From an uncultured Eubacteriales bacterium (GTDB lineage: Bacteria > Bacillota > Clostridia > Lachnospirales > Lachnospiraceae): a stretch of DNA of 48,633 nucleotides. The DNA is taken from contig ONVB01000206.1 of the NCBI GenBank assembly GCA_900321145.1, positions 1 to 48,633 on the forward strand. The letters are read 5' to 3'. The translations under genes were made by a program, and so were the position numbers. Below are positions 1 to 7,689 of this stretch, one piece after another. Positions within the stretch are counted from its first letter, which is position 1. Every line of letters starts with the position of its first letter. Under the pieces are notes generated by a model. That model was not told the origin of the DNA. It saw only the letters and a program-made list of their open reading frames with translations, and searched no databases.

Positions 1-693
1 GAAGTGGTATTCCAGACCATCTGGTCCTCAAAGAACCTGAAAGGCTGTGCGGCCGAGGCTTTGGTCAGGCTGAATGACAGCAAGCTCGGGCTGCTCTTTC
101 CGAGGGAATTTCTGAGTGAGGCGGAAAGGTACGGTTACATAGACAGGATCGGTGATATCACCTTAAGGGAGGTATTTTCGCTTCTTGAGAGCGGAAGTCC
201 GCAGGAAAAGGGCTGGAAGTATATAAATGTAAATCTGTCCGCGGCACAGTGCCTGAAGCCGGGCTTTGTAAAGCAGCTCAGAGACCTGGTCGAGAGCTAT
301 GACGTGAACCCATCCATGATATGTTTTGAGATAGCCGAGTCGGAAGCTCTCGGTGATTACAGCGCTCTTGCGGAGGTGGTAAGACAGCTGAAAATGAACG
401 GCTTTATGTTCTCTATGGAGGGATACGGCATAGGCAGCTCGAATATGTATGCCGCATTTGCACTTGATTTTGATATAATCAAGCTCGACAAGAGTCTGAT
501 AAAGGCTGCTACAGAGGGAGATGCGGGAAGGATCATACTCGAGAATACCGTGAGGATGCTCAGAGAGCTCGGGCAGACCATAGTTGCCGTGGGCATAGAG
601 AACAAGAGACAGTTTGAGTATATTGCCGGTCTCGGGGTAGAATATATGCAGGGATTTTATCTGTCGTCTCCGATGCCGAAAAATCTTCTTTGA
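1..693 (+). CDS. EAL-domain protein, 5'-truncated, degenerate active site
   Basis: The reading frame is open at the left edge, so only the C-terminal ~230 residues are present. They form an EAL domain (cyclic-di-GMP phosphodiesterase family): EALVRL near the start, NVNLSA, FEIAES, DIIKLDKS and a C-terminal QGFYLSSPMP are all recognisable. Two metal-site motifs are altered. The family DDFGTG reads EGYGIG, and the family AEGVE reads AVGIE, although the last Glu is kept. Active EAL enzymes need the aspartates of the DDFG motif, so I infer a weak or inactive enzyme, possibly a c-di-GMP sensor. What lies upstream (GGDEF, membrane or PAS part) cannot be seen. The following double-receiver gene may be co-transcribed. 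Confidence 0.85.
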   Translation, partial: EVVFQTIWSSKNLKGCAAEALVRLNDSKLGLLFPREFLSEAERYGYIDRIGDITLREVFSLLESGSPQEKGWKYINVNLSAAQCLKPGFVKQLRDLVESYDVNPSMICFEIAESEALGDYSALAEVVRQLKMNGFMFSMEGYGIGSSNMYAAFALDFDIIKLDKSLIKAATEGDAGRIILENTVRMLRELGQTIVAVGIENKRQFEYIAGLGVEYMQGFYLSSPMPKNLL

Positions 694-763
694 TATTTAA
701 TATTCTACTTGAACAGTAGGCGTAAAAATGATAAGCTGTATGTCGTGTAGGGAGGTCACCGTT

Positions 764-1516
764 ATGATGGGAAAAGTTCTTATTGTAAGCAAGGGTGAGA
801 CATTTATGGTCGTCACCATGAAAAAAGCATTAAAAAGTGCGGGGTATAGCGTCGACAGCTGCGCTATGACGGCCAGACTTCTGAATTCGAGTAAGGCCGG
901 AGTGGATATATTTGTACTGTATGTGGATGAGGGCAACGAACCCGATCAGGAGGTTTTGCTCATATTGAGGGAGCTTTCGGTTGTCACGGAGAAGAAGGTT
1001 GTGGTCATAGCCTCTTCCGAGGATCTGAGGCTTATTACTCAGGTAGTGCCGGATTCGAATCTCGCCGCTACATTTGTCAGACCCTTTGACGTACACGGCT
1101 TTGTAAACAAGATCAATGAACTCTGCCGCTCGGACGCGCCCGAGAAGAAGAGTATACTCGTAGTCGATGATGATATCACATACCTGAAGATGGTCAACAA
1201 GTGGCTCTCGGACGATTACAAGGTTTCGGTCGTGAGCTCGGGTATGCAGGCCATTACCTGGCTTGCGAAGAATAAGGCCGACCTGGTCATCCTCGATTAT
1301 GAGATGCCGGTTGCGCTCGGATCAAATATCTACGAGATGCTCAAGAGCGAACCTCAGACAGCAGATATACCGATCATGTTCCTCACGGGCAAGAACGATA
1401 TGGAGAGCATAAAAAAGGTATTATCCTTAAAGCCTGAGAGATATCTCTTAAAGTCCATCGGCAAAGAGGCTCTCTTGGTTGAGCTTGAGAATTTCTTCAG
1501 CGGAAGAGAAGCATAG
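764..1516 (+). CDS. Double receiver-domain protein without output domain
   Basis: This is a protein of about 250 residues with two CheY-like receiver domains. The first (about residues 1-120) is degenerate, with no clear acidic pocket. The second (about 125-250) is canonical: ILVVDDD, phospho-acceptor Asp in LVILDYEMP, the Thr in FLTGK and the Lys in YLLKS. There is no DNA-binding or enzymatic output domain, so it probably acts through protein contacts or as a phosphate relay. I chose ATG 764 because GGGAGG sits 8 nt upstream; an in-frame ATG at 728 has no such site. It follows the EAL gene by 70 nt and ends before a strong hairpin terminator. No histidine kinase is adjacent, so its partner is unknown. 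Confidence 0.8.
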   Translation: MMGKVLIVSKGETFMVVTMKKALKSAGYSVDSCAMTARLLNSSKAGVDIFVLYVDEGNEPDQEVLLILRELSVVTEKKVVVIASSEDLRLITQVVPDSNLAATFVRPFDVHGFVNKINELCRSDAPEKKSILVVDDDITYLKMVNKWLSDDYKVSVVSSGMQAITWLAKNKADLVILDYEMPVALGSNIYEMLKSEPQTADIPIMFLTGKNDMESIKKVLSLKPERYLLKSIGKEALLVELENFFSGREA

Positions 1517-1557
1517 GTGTCGGAAGCATTTTTACGATATAAGGAAATGATACAAAG

Positions 1558-1622
1558 GCAGTCGGGTGAATATATTAAGTCGTGCGGGCTTGATATATTC
1601 CCCCGGCTGCGTTCTTTATTAT
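1558..1622 (+). terminator. Long-stem rho-independent terminator
   Basis: A 19-nt arm (1558-1576) pairs with 1592-1610 almost perfectly, the exceptions being G-U type pairs. The loop is 15 nt, and the stem is followed by the T-rich GTTCTTTATTAT. It separates the EAL/receiver genes from the heat-shock operon. Confidence 0.75.
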
Positions 1623-1666
1623 AGGGTTCAAACAGTCTTTTTTCTCGGAATTTTCACACTTTTCCC

Positions 1667-1695
1667 TTGACATTGTAAGCGCTAAGTGTTAGATT
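1667..1695 (+). promoter_or_regulatory. Sigma-A promoter of the hrcA operon
   Basis: A perfect -35 TTGACA (1667-1672) is followed after exactly 17 nt by TAGATT (1690-1695), a reasonable -10. The expected transcription start falls just upstream of or within the CIRCE operator, as is usual for HrcA-repressed promoters. Confidence 0.8.
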
Positions 1696-1707
1696 AGCAT
1701 ATATGAA

Positions 1708-1734
1708 TTAGCACTCGATTTTGATGAGTGCTAA
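1708..1734 (+). promoter_or_regulatory. CIRCE operator (HrcA binding site)
   Basis: TTAGCACTC-N9-GAGTGCTAA is a perfect match to the CIRCE inverted repeat. It lies between the promoter and the hrcA ribosome site. HrcA bound here represses the operon, and heat shock relieves the repression as GroE availability falls (established for Firmicutes). Confidence 0.97.
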
Positions 1735-1752
1735 TAACAGGGAGGGACGCGA

Positions 1753-2796
1753 ATGGAGCTTGATGACCGCAAGAGCACAATCCTCAAGGCGATCGTTTCA
1801 AACTACCTCGAGACAGGCGAGCCTGTCGGTTCACGAACCATATCCAAGATGAGCGACCTCGGTCTTTCGTCTGCCACGATCAGAAATGAGATGGCAGACC
1901 TTGAAGAACTCGGGTACATCATCCAGCCGCATACTTCGGCAGGGCGAATCCCCACCGACGCCGGCTACCGCTTCTATGTCGACAGACTTATGGAGGAGAA
2001 GGTAGAGGTCGAGGAGGAGAGAGGATCGCTGCTCGAGCGTGTAGACAGGATGGAGCTGCTGCTGAAGCAGGTCGCCAGAGTACTTGCCTCCAACACGAAC
2101 TATGCGACGCTTGTCACGGCGCCCGACTACAAGAAGACTGTCAAGTTCATACAGCTCTCTCTTGTGGATGCGTCGAATCTCCTGGCGGTGATCGTGGTTG
2201 ACGGCAATATCATCAAAAACCAGATGATACACTTGAATGTACTCCTGGATAACGAGGATGTTCTAAAATTCAATATATTGCTCAACACCTTCCTTCAGGG
2301 TGCATCGCTTGAGGACATTAACCTCGAGATGATACAGGAGATGAAGAAGCAGTCCGGAGAATATGCTGACATATTGGATCACATATTTACGGGCATAACC
2401 GATGCGATACACGAGGCGCAGAAGATAGATATCTATACCAGCGGCTCGACCAACTTCTTAAAGTATCCGGAGCTTGCCGATGCGAACAAGGCAAGTGAGC
2501 TGCTTGAAACCTTCGAGGATAAGGATGAGCTCAATGCCTTGATCCGAGAGACGGATGCGGAAGGAGATGACACCGGAATACAGATATATATCGGAGATGA
2601 AACACCGGTACAAAATATGAAAGATTGCTCGCTCGTCACAGCAACCTATCAGATGCCCGAAGGGGCTAAGGGCCGAATAGGAATTATCGGTCCCAAAAGG
2701 ATGGATTACAAAAAGGTTGTGAGTACCTTGAAGAATCTGACGATAGAGCTTGATGATATATTCAAAAAATCGAGAGAGGTGACGAATGATGAGTGA
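1753..2796 (+). CDS. hrcA: Heat-inducible transcription repressor HrcA
   Basis: This 347-residue protein has the normal HrcA length. The N-terminal winged helix is clear (ILKAIVSNYLETGEPVGSRT, then LSSATIRNEMADLEELGYI and the PHTSAGRIPTDAGYRFYVD signature). A GAF-like middle and a dimerisation region follow. It binds the CIRCE element 20 nt upstream of its own start, giving autoregulation of the whole chaperone operon. GGGAGGG precedes the ATG. The 3' end overlaps the grpE start by 11 nt, consistent with translational coupling. Nothing looks unusual apart from an acidic insertion around residues 240-290. Confidence 0.97.
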   Translation: MELDDRKSTILKAIVSNYLETGEPVGSRTISKMSDLGLSSATIRNEMADLEELGYIIQPHTSAGRIPTDAGYRFYVDRLMEEKVEVEEERGSLLERVDRMELLLKQVARVLASNTNYATLVTAPDYKKTVKFIQLSLVDASNLLAVIVVDGNIIKNQMIHLNVLLDNEDVLKFNILLNTFLQGASLEDINLEMIQEMKKQSGEYADILDHIFTGITDAIHEAQKIDIYTSGSTNFLKYPELADANKASELLETFEDKDELNALIRETDAEGDDTGIQIYIGDETPVQNMKDCSLVTATYQMPEGAKGRIGIIGPKRMDYKKVVSTLKNLTIELDDIFKKSREVTNDE

Positions 2797-3436
2797 AAAG
2801 AAAAAGGCTGAAAGGAGTCCTGACGAGCTTGTCGAAGAGATCAGGATAACCGATGCCGCAGAGAGCCAGGGGACGGATGTTAAGATCGACGAGGTCAAAG
2901 AGGTTAAGGATGCCTCTTCACCGGATGCCGAGAATGCCAGACCCAAGCCGGTTCCGAAGGGAAGCCGCAGAGGCTCAAAATCGATGCAGGTAGAGATCGA
3001 CAGACTCAAGGAGCTTGCATCGGGCAATGAGGAGAAGTATAAGAGACTCCTCGCAGAGTTTGAGAATGCAAGACAGCGCCATGAGAAGGAGTCCATGAAG
3101 CACTATGACATAGGTGCCAAGGAAGTGCTCGAAAAGCTGCTTCCGGTCGTGGATAATTTCGAGAGAGCGCTTGATGCCGTTCCCGAGGAGGACAAGGGCA
3201 GAGCCTTTGAACAGGGAATAGATATGATATATAAGCAGATGATGACGGCCTTTACAGACATCGGAGTGACTCCGATGAACGCCGTCGGCAAGTACTTCGA
3301 TCCCGAGTTCCACAACGCGGTGATCCACATAGAAGATGAGAATGTGGGTGAGAACATCATCGTTGAGGAGATGCAGAAGGGATATATGTACAAGGATCAG
3401 GTTTTAAGGCATGCTATGGTAAAGGTAGCAAACTAG
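2786..3436 (+). CDS. grpE: Nucleotide exchange factor GrpE
   Basis: This 216-residue protein is the nucleotide exchange factor for DnaK. It has an acidic, disordered N-terminal ~70 residues, then the long dimerisation coiled coil (about 75-115), and the conserved GrpE core with VVDNFERALDA and GIDMIYKQM. The beta-wing region ends in the typical GYMYKDQVLRHAMVKVAN. It overlaps the end of hrcA and is followed by a 161-nt gap before dnaK that holds two structured hairpins. An alternative ATG three bases downstream of the chosen one is equally possible. Confidence 0.96.
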   Translation: MMSEKKKAERSPDELVEEIRITDAAESQGTDVKIDEVKEVKDASSPDAENARPKPVPKGSRRGSKSMQVEIDRLKELASGNEEKYKRLLAEFENARQRHEKESMKHYDIGAKEVLEKLLPVVDNFERALDAVPEEDKGRAFEQGIDMIYKQMMTAFTDIGVTPMNAVGKYFDPEFHNAVIHIEDENVGENIIVEEMQKGYMYKDQVLRHAMVKVAN

Positions 3437-3443
3437 ACATTGA

Positions 3444-3544
3444 GCACTTAATGAGAACGAGTCGAAGACGAAGTTCGAATTTAGTGCGAAAGTCGTCACC
3501 GATGCTTAACGAAAGCGAGTCGAAGACGAAGCTTGAGTTTAGCA
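3444..3544 (+). promoter_or_regulatory. Two tandem covarying hairpins between grpE and dnaK
   Basis: Hairpin A has arms 3444-3458 and 3473-3487. Hairpin B has arms 3503-3516 and 3531-3544. Both enclose the identical apical sequence GAGTCGAAGACGAA, which contains a GTC/GAC mini-stem. Counted from the inside, both stems keep the same T-T mismatch and the same tandem G-A/A-G mismatch, yet differ by paired compensatory changes at about five positions. The element lies in the transcribed part of the chaperone operon, so an RNA structure such as a processing or stabilising element for dnaK mRNA is the simplest reading. A mobile palindromic repeat that duplicated locally is the alternative. Confidence 0.75.
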
Positions 3545-3548
3545 GAGT

Positions 3549-3577
3549 GTGACATATATAGACATCAACATTAATAT
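3549..3577 (+). promoter_or_regulatory. Candidate internal promoter for dnaK
   Basis: GTGACA (3549-3554, one mismatch to TTGACA) is followed after 17 nt by TAATAT (3572-3577). It sits just after the hairpins and about 15-20 nt before the dnaK ribosome site ACGGAGGA. The -10 match is weak, so this is only a possibility. Confidence 0.3.
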
Positions 3578-3597
3578 ATTAAACGGAGGAAAATAAA

Positions 3598-5445
3598 ATG
3601 GGAAAGATCATAGGAATTGACTTAGGTACAACAAATTCATGCGTAGCTGTTATGGAAGGTGGTAAGCCGGTAGTTATCACCAATGCAGAGGGTTCAAGAA
3701 CCACACCGTCTGTTGTGGCATTTACAAAGTCCGGAGAGCGTGTAGTCGGTGATGCTGCAAAGCGTCAGGCTGTTACAAACGCCGACAAGACCATATCTTC
3801 TATCAAGAGACATATGGGTTCGGATTACAGAGTAGAGATAGATGGCAAGAAGTACTCACCGCAGGAGATAAGCGCGATGATCCTTCAGAAGCTTAAGGCT
3901 GACGCCGAGGGCTATATCGGTGAGAAGGTAACAGAGGCCGTTATCACCGTTCCCGCTTACTTCACCGATTCACAGAGACAGGCAACAAAGGATGCAGGTA
4001 AGATCGCAGGCCTTGATGTAAAGCGTATCATCAACGAGCCTACAGCAGCAGCTCTTTCATACGGCCTCGACAACGAGGATGAGCAGAAGATCATGGTTTA
4101 CGACCTTGGTGGTGGTACATTTGATGTATCTATCATAGAGATCGGCGAGGGTGTCATCGAGGTTCTTGCAACAGCCGGTGATAACAAGCTCGGTGGTGAT
4201 GACTTCGATAATGCTATAACAGATTATATGCTTGCAGAGTTCAAGAAGGCCGAGGGTATCGACCTTTCAACAGATAAGATGGCTATGCAGAGATTAAAGG
4301 AAGCAGCAGAGAAGGCTAAGAAGGAGCTTTCATCAGCTACAACTACCAATATCAACCTTCCTTTCATCACAGCAAATCAGGACGGCCCGAAGCACTTTGA
4401 TATGGATCTTACAAGAGCTAAGTTCGATGAGCTTACGGTACATCTTGTAGAGAAGACCAGAGTTCCCGTTGAGACAGCTCTTAAGGATGCAGACCTTACA
4501 GCCAAGGATCTTGACAAGGTTCTTCTTGTAGGCGGTTCTACCAGAATCCTTGCAGTTCAGGCTATGGTTAAGCAGATCACAGGCAAGGAGCCTTTCAAGG
4601 GTATCAACCCCGATGAGTGCGTTGCAATCGGTGCTTCCATCCAGGGTGGTAAGCTTGCAGGTGATGCCGGTGCGGGCGAGATCCTTCTTCTCGATGTAAC
4701 ACCGCTTACACTTTCTATCGAGACCATGGGTGGTATAGCTACACACCTTATTGAGAGAAATACAACCATTCCTACCAACAAGAGCCAGATATTCTCAACA
4801 GCTCAGGATAATCAGGATGCGGTTGATATTAACATAGTACAGGGCGAGCGTGAGTTCGCAAGAGACAACAAGTCCTTAGGACGTTTCAGACTTGACGGTA
4901 TCGCTCCGGCAAGAAGAGGTGTTCCGCAGATCGAGGTTACATTTGATATCGATGCAAACGGTATCGTAAATGTATCGGCTAAGGATCTCGGTACAGGACG
5001 TGAGCAGCATATCACAATCACATCCGGCACATCACTTTCGGATGAGGATATCGAGAGAGCAGTCAAGGAGGCAGCAGAGTACGAGGCAGCCGACAAGAAG
5101 CGTAAAGAGGGCATCGAGGCAAGAAATGATGCAGACGCTCTTGTATTCCAGACAGAGAGAGCACTTTCGGATGTGGGAGACAAGATCTCGGGAGCTGACA
5201 AGACCAAGGTTGAGGCAGACCTTAAGGCATTGAAGGATATAATCGAGGCTACAGATCCCGATACCATGACAGACTTCGACGTAGAGAAGATCAAGGCAGG
5301 CAAGGAGACTCTTATGCAGAGTGCTCAGGCACTCTTCTCAAAGCTCTATGAGCAGAACGGCCCGGGAGCAAATGCAGGTACAGGTACAGGCACACCTAAT
5401 TTCTCGGATGATGACGTAGTTGACGCTGATTTCAAGGAAGTATAA
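3598..5445 (+). CDS. dnaK: Molecular chaperone DnaK (Hsp70)
   Basis: This 615-residue protein is a standard Hsp70. It opens with IIGIDLGTTNSCVAVMEGG, the phosphate-binding loop, and continues with YDLGGGTFDVSI and VLLVGGSTRI in the ATPase domain. The interdomain linker reads EILLLDVTPLTLSIE, followed by the substrate-binding beta domain and helical lid, and the usual acidic tail DDDVVDADFKEV. It is the ATP-driven folding chaperone that works with GrpE and DnaJ in this operon. CGGAGGA lies 7-14 nt before the ATG. Codon use is strongly biased (ATC, GCA, ACA, CTT), as expected for a very highly expressed gene. Confidence 0.98.
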   Translation: MGKIIGIDLGTTNSCVAVMEGGKPVVITNAEGSRTTPSVVAFTKSGERVVGDAAKRQAVTNADKTISSIKRHMGSDYRVEIDGKKYSPQEISAMILQKLKADAEGYIGEKVTEAVITVPAYFTDSQRQATKDAGKIAGLDVKRIINEPTAAALSYGLDNEDEQKIMVYDLGGGTFDVSIIEIGEGVIEVLATAGDNKLGGDDFDNAITDYMLAEFKKAEGIDLSTDKMAMQRLKEAAEKAKKELSSATTTNINLPFITANQDGPKHFDMDLTRAKFDELTVHLVEKTRVPVETALKDADLTAKDLDKVLLVGGSTRILAVQAMVKQITGKEPFKGINPDECVAIGASIQGGKLAGDAGAGEILLLDVTPLTLSIETMGGIATHLIERNTTIPTNKSQIFSTAQDNQDAVDINIVQGEREFARDNKSLGRFRLDGIAPARRGVPQIEVTFDIDANGIVNVSAKDLGTGREQHITITSGTSLSDEDIERAVKEAAEYEAADKKRKEGIEARNDADALVFQTERALSDVGDKISGADKTKVEADLKALKDIIEATDPDTMTDFDVEKIKAGKETLMQSAQALFSKLYEQNGPGANAGTGTGTPNFSDDDVVDADFKEV

Positions 5446-5471
5446 AGTCGGATCTTTAAGAGGGTGTAAAG

Positions 5472-6644
5472 ATGGCAGATAAAAGAGATTATTATGAGGT
5501 CTTAGGTGTCGAAAAGGGCGTATCTGAGGCCGACCTTAAAAAGGCATATCGTAAGGTTGCAAAGAAATACCATCCGGATACCAATCCCGGCGATGATGAG
5601 GCTGCCGAGAAGTTCAAGGAAGCTGCGGAGGCTTACGCTGTGCTCTCGGATCCCGAGAAGCGTGCGAGATACGACCAGTTCGGTCATGCCGCATTTGAGC
5701 AGGGCGGCGGAGGCGGAGATCCCTTCGGAGGCTTCAACTTCGCTGATATGGGTGATATCTTCGGTGATATCTTCGGTGATATGTTCGGCGGTGGTTCGCG
5801 CCAGAGGACATCAAACGGCCCTATGCGCGGTGCCGATATAAAGACGACTATGCGTGTAAGCTTTACGGAAGCAGTGTTCGGAACACAGCAGGAGATAGAG
5901 CTTCCGCTTAAGGATGAGTGTGATGTATGTAAGGGAAGCGGCTCTCAGCCGGGACACCAGCCCGAGACCTGCGGCAAGTGTGCAGGTAAGGGACAGGTTG
6001 TATATACCCAGCAGTCACTCTTCGGCATGGCAAGAACCATACAGAGCTGTCCGGATTGCGGCGGTTCGGGAAAGATCATCAAGTTCAAGTGCTCGAACTG
6101 TGCGGGTACCGGTTATGTAAAGAGCAAGAAGCGTATCCAGGTTGCGGTTCCGGCAGGTATAGATAACGGACAGAGTATCCGTATTAGAGGAAAGGGCGAG
6201 CCGGGTATCAACGGCGGCGAGCGCGGAGATCTTCTTGTGACTATCTTAGTAGACAGAGATCCGGTATTCCAGAGACAGGATTACGATCTGTTCTCTTCAG
6301 AGCCAATCAGCTTCACACAGGCTGCTCTCGGCGGAAGGATAACGGTCAATACCATAGACGGACCTTATGAGCTTGATATAAAGGCAGGTACGCAGACCGA
6401 TACCAAGGTTAAGCTTAAGGGCAAGGGTGTTCCTACATTAAGGAACAAGAACCAGAGAGGAGATCATTACGTAACTCTTGTAGTTCAGGTACCCGATAAG
6501 CTTACCGAGGAACAAAAGAGCATACTTCATCAGTATGCGGCTGTTTCGGGCGTAGAGGTAAGAGCTGCTACGGACCAGCCGGCAGGCACGGGTTCACTGT
6601 TCGGTGACCACAAGAGGAAAAAGGGATTCAAGAAGGGATTTTAA
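5472..6644 (+). CDS. dnaJ: Chaperone protein DnaJ (Hsp40)
   Basis: This 390-residue type I Hsp40 has an N-terminal J domain (RDYYEVLGVEKG, with the catalytic HPD in KYHPDTNPG), then a Gly/Phe-rich linker (about residues 75-110). Four zinc-binding CxxCxGxG repeats follow: CDVCKGSG, CGKCAGKG, CPDCGGSG and CSNCAGTG. The C-terminal substrate-binding domains complete the family length. It stimulates the DnaK ATPase and delivers substrates. It starts 26 nt after dnaK, and prmA starts 6 nt after its stop, so the chaperone operon runs on without a break. Confidence 0.98.
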   Translation: MADKRDYYEVLGVEKGVSEADLKKAYRKVAKKYHPDTNPGDDEAAEKFKEAAEAYAVLSDPEKRARYDQFGHAAFEQGGGGGDPFGGFNFADMGDIFGDIFGDMFGGGSRQRTSNGPMRGADIKTTMRVSFTEAVFGTQQEIELPLKDECDVCKGSGSQPGHQPETCGKCAGKGQVVYTQQSLFGMARTIQSCPDCGGSGKIIKFKCSNCAGTGYVKSKKRIQVAVPAGIDNGQSIRIRGKGEPGINGGERGDLLVTILVDRDPVFQRQDYDLFSSEPISFTQAALGGRITVNTIDGPYELDIKAGTQTDTKVKLKGKGVPTLRNKNQRGDHYVTLVVQVPDKLTEEQKSILHQYAAVSGVEVRAATDQPAGTGSLFGDHKRKKGFKKGF

Positions 6645-6650
6645 AATAAT

Positions 6651-7676
6651 ATGAAGTGGACCAGACTTGAGATCAAAACCACAACCGAGGCTTCGGAGCT
6701 GTTGAGCTTCTTTCTTGAGGAGCACGGCGTTGAGGGTGTGATGATAGAGGATAATGTGCCACTCACCGAGGAGGAGCTTTCTGCGATGTATGTGGATATT
6801 CCCCTTACGGCCGGAGAAGATGACGGAACGGCAAGGGTATCCTGCTTTTTGGACGAGAGCTTCGACATAGATTCCATTAAGGCGGATATAGCTGATGAGC
6901 TTATCCGCCTTAAAGAATTTGTTGATGTAGGTGAGGGCTGCATAACGGTTTCTGAAACCGAGGATAAGGATTGGATGAACTCATGGAAGGAGAATTTCAA
7001 GCCTTTCCGCGTAGCTGACAATATGATCATAAAGCCGACCTGGGAGGCTAAGCCCGAGGATGCCAAGGATGATGACATAATCATCGAGATAGATCCGGGC
7101 GCGGCCTTTGGTACGGGTTCCCATGAGACTACAAGGCTCTGTATCGGACTTTTGAAGAAGTACTTGAAGTCCGGTGATACCCTGCTTGACGTGGGTACGG
7201 GCTCCGGTATACTTGCCATAGCGGGAGTAAAGCTTGGTGCGTCATTTGCACACGGTTCGGATGTGGATGAGGCCGCTGTCAGATCAGCTGAAGAAAATGC
7301 GGTGTCTAATGGATTAAACAGCGATTGGATCACATTTTCCCACGGAAATCTTCTCTCGATTGTCGACGATTCCTACAGTATAGAGAAGGCAAAAAATGAT
7401 GTGAGCCGTGAGGAGTCTGCAAGACGCATACTGACTGCCAACGGCGGTTATAAGTATGATGTGGTAGTCGCAAATATCCTTGCGGATGTGATAATTGCTT
7501 TAACCGGAGGGATAAAGCCCTTCATAAAACCGGGCGGTAAGTATATCGTATCCGGCATACTCACCGAACGGGCAGAGGATGTCAAGAAGGCGTTGAAGAA
7601 AAACGGTTTTAATGTGATAGATGAAGAGACCTTGGGCGAGTGGACCGCGATAGCGTGCGAAGGGTCTTATGATTAG
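6651..7676 (+). CDS. prmA: Ribosomal protein L11 methyltransferase
   Basis: This 341-residue SAM-dependent methyltransferase modifies ribosomal protein L11. The N-terminal substrate-recognition domain is followed by the Rossmann core with DPGAAFGTGSHETTRLC, the SAM loop DVGTGSGILAIAGVKLGA and the ANILADVI motif that replaces NPPY in this family. It is about 30 residues longer than usual owing to a charged insert (SIEKAKNDVSREESARRI) between the SAM loop and ANILADVI. Linkage to dnaJ is common in Firmicutes. The start of the next gene lies 13 nt after the stop, and its ribosome site overlaps the prmA stop codon. Confidence 0.95.
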   Translation: MKWTRLEIKTTTEASELLSFFLEEHGVEGVMIEDNVPLTEEELSAMYVDIPLTAGEDDGTARVSCFLDESFDIDSIKADIADELIRLKEFVDVGEGCITVSETEDKDWMNSWKENFKPFRVADNMIIKPTWEAKPEDAKDDDIIIEIDPGAAFGTGSHETTRLCIGLLKKYLKSGDTLLDVGTGSGILAIAGVKLGASFAHGSDVDEAAVRSAEENAVSNGLNSDWITFSHGNLLSIVDDSYSIEKAKNDVSREESARRILTANGGYKYDVVVANILADVIIALTGGIKPFIKPGGKYIVSGILTERAEDVKKALKKNGFNVIDEETLGEWTAIACEGSYD

Positions 7677-7689
7677 GAGGAACAAAAAG

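Noticed and set aside
2458..3096. 212-codon minus-strand frame across hrcA/grpE
   Set aside because: It is antisense to two certain genes and Ser/Leu-rich, as expected from the reverse of Asp/Glu/Lys-rich coding sequence.
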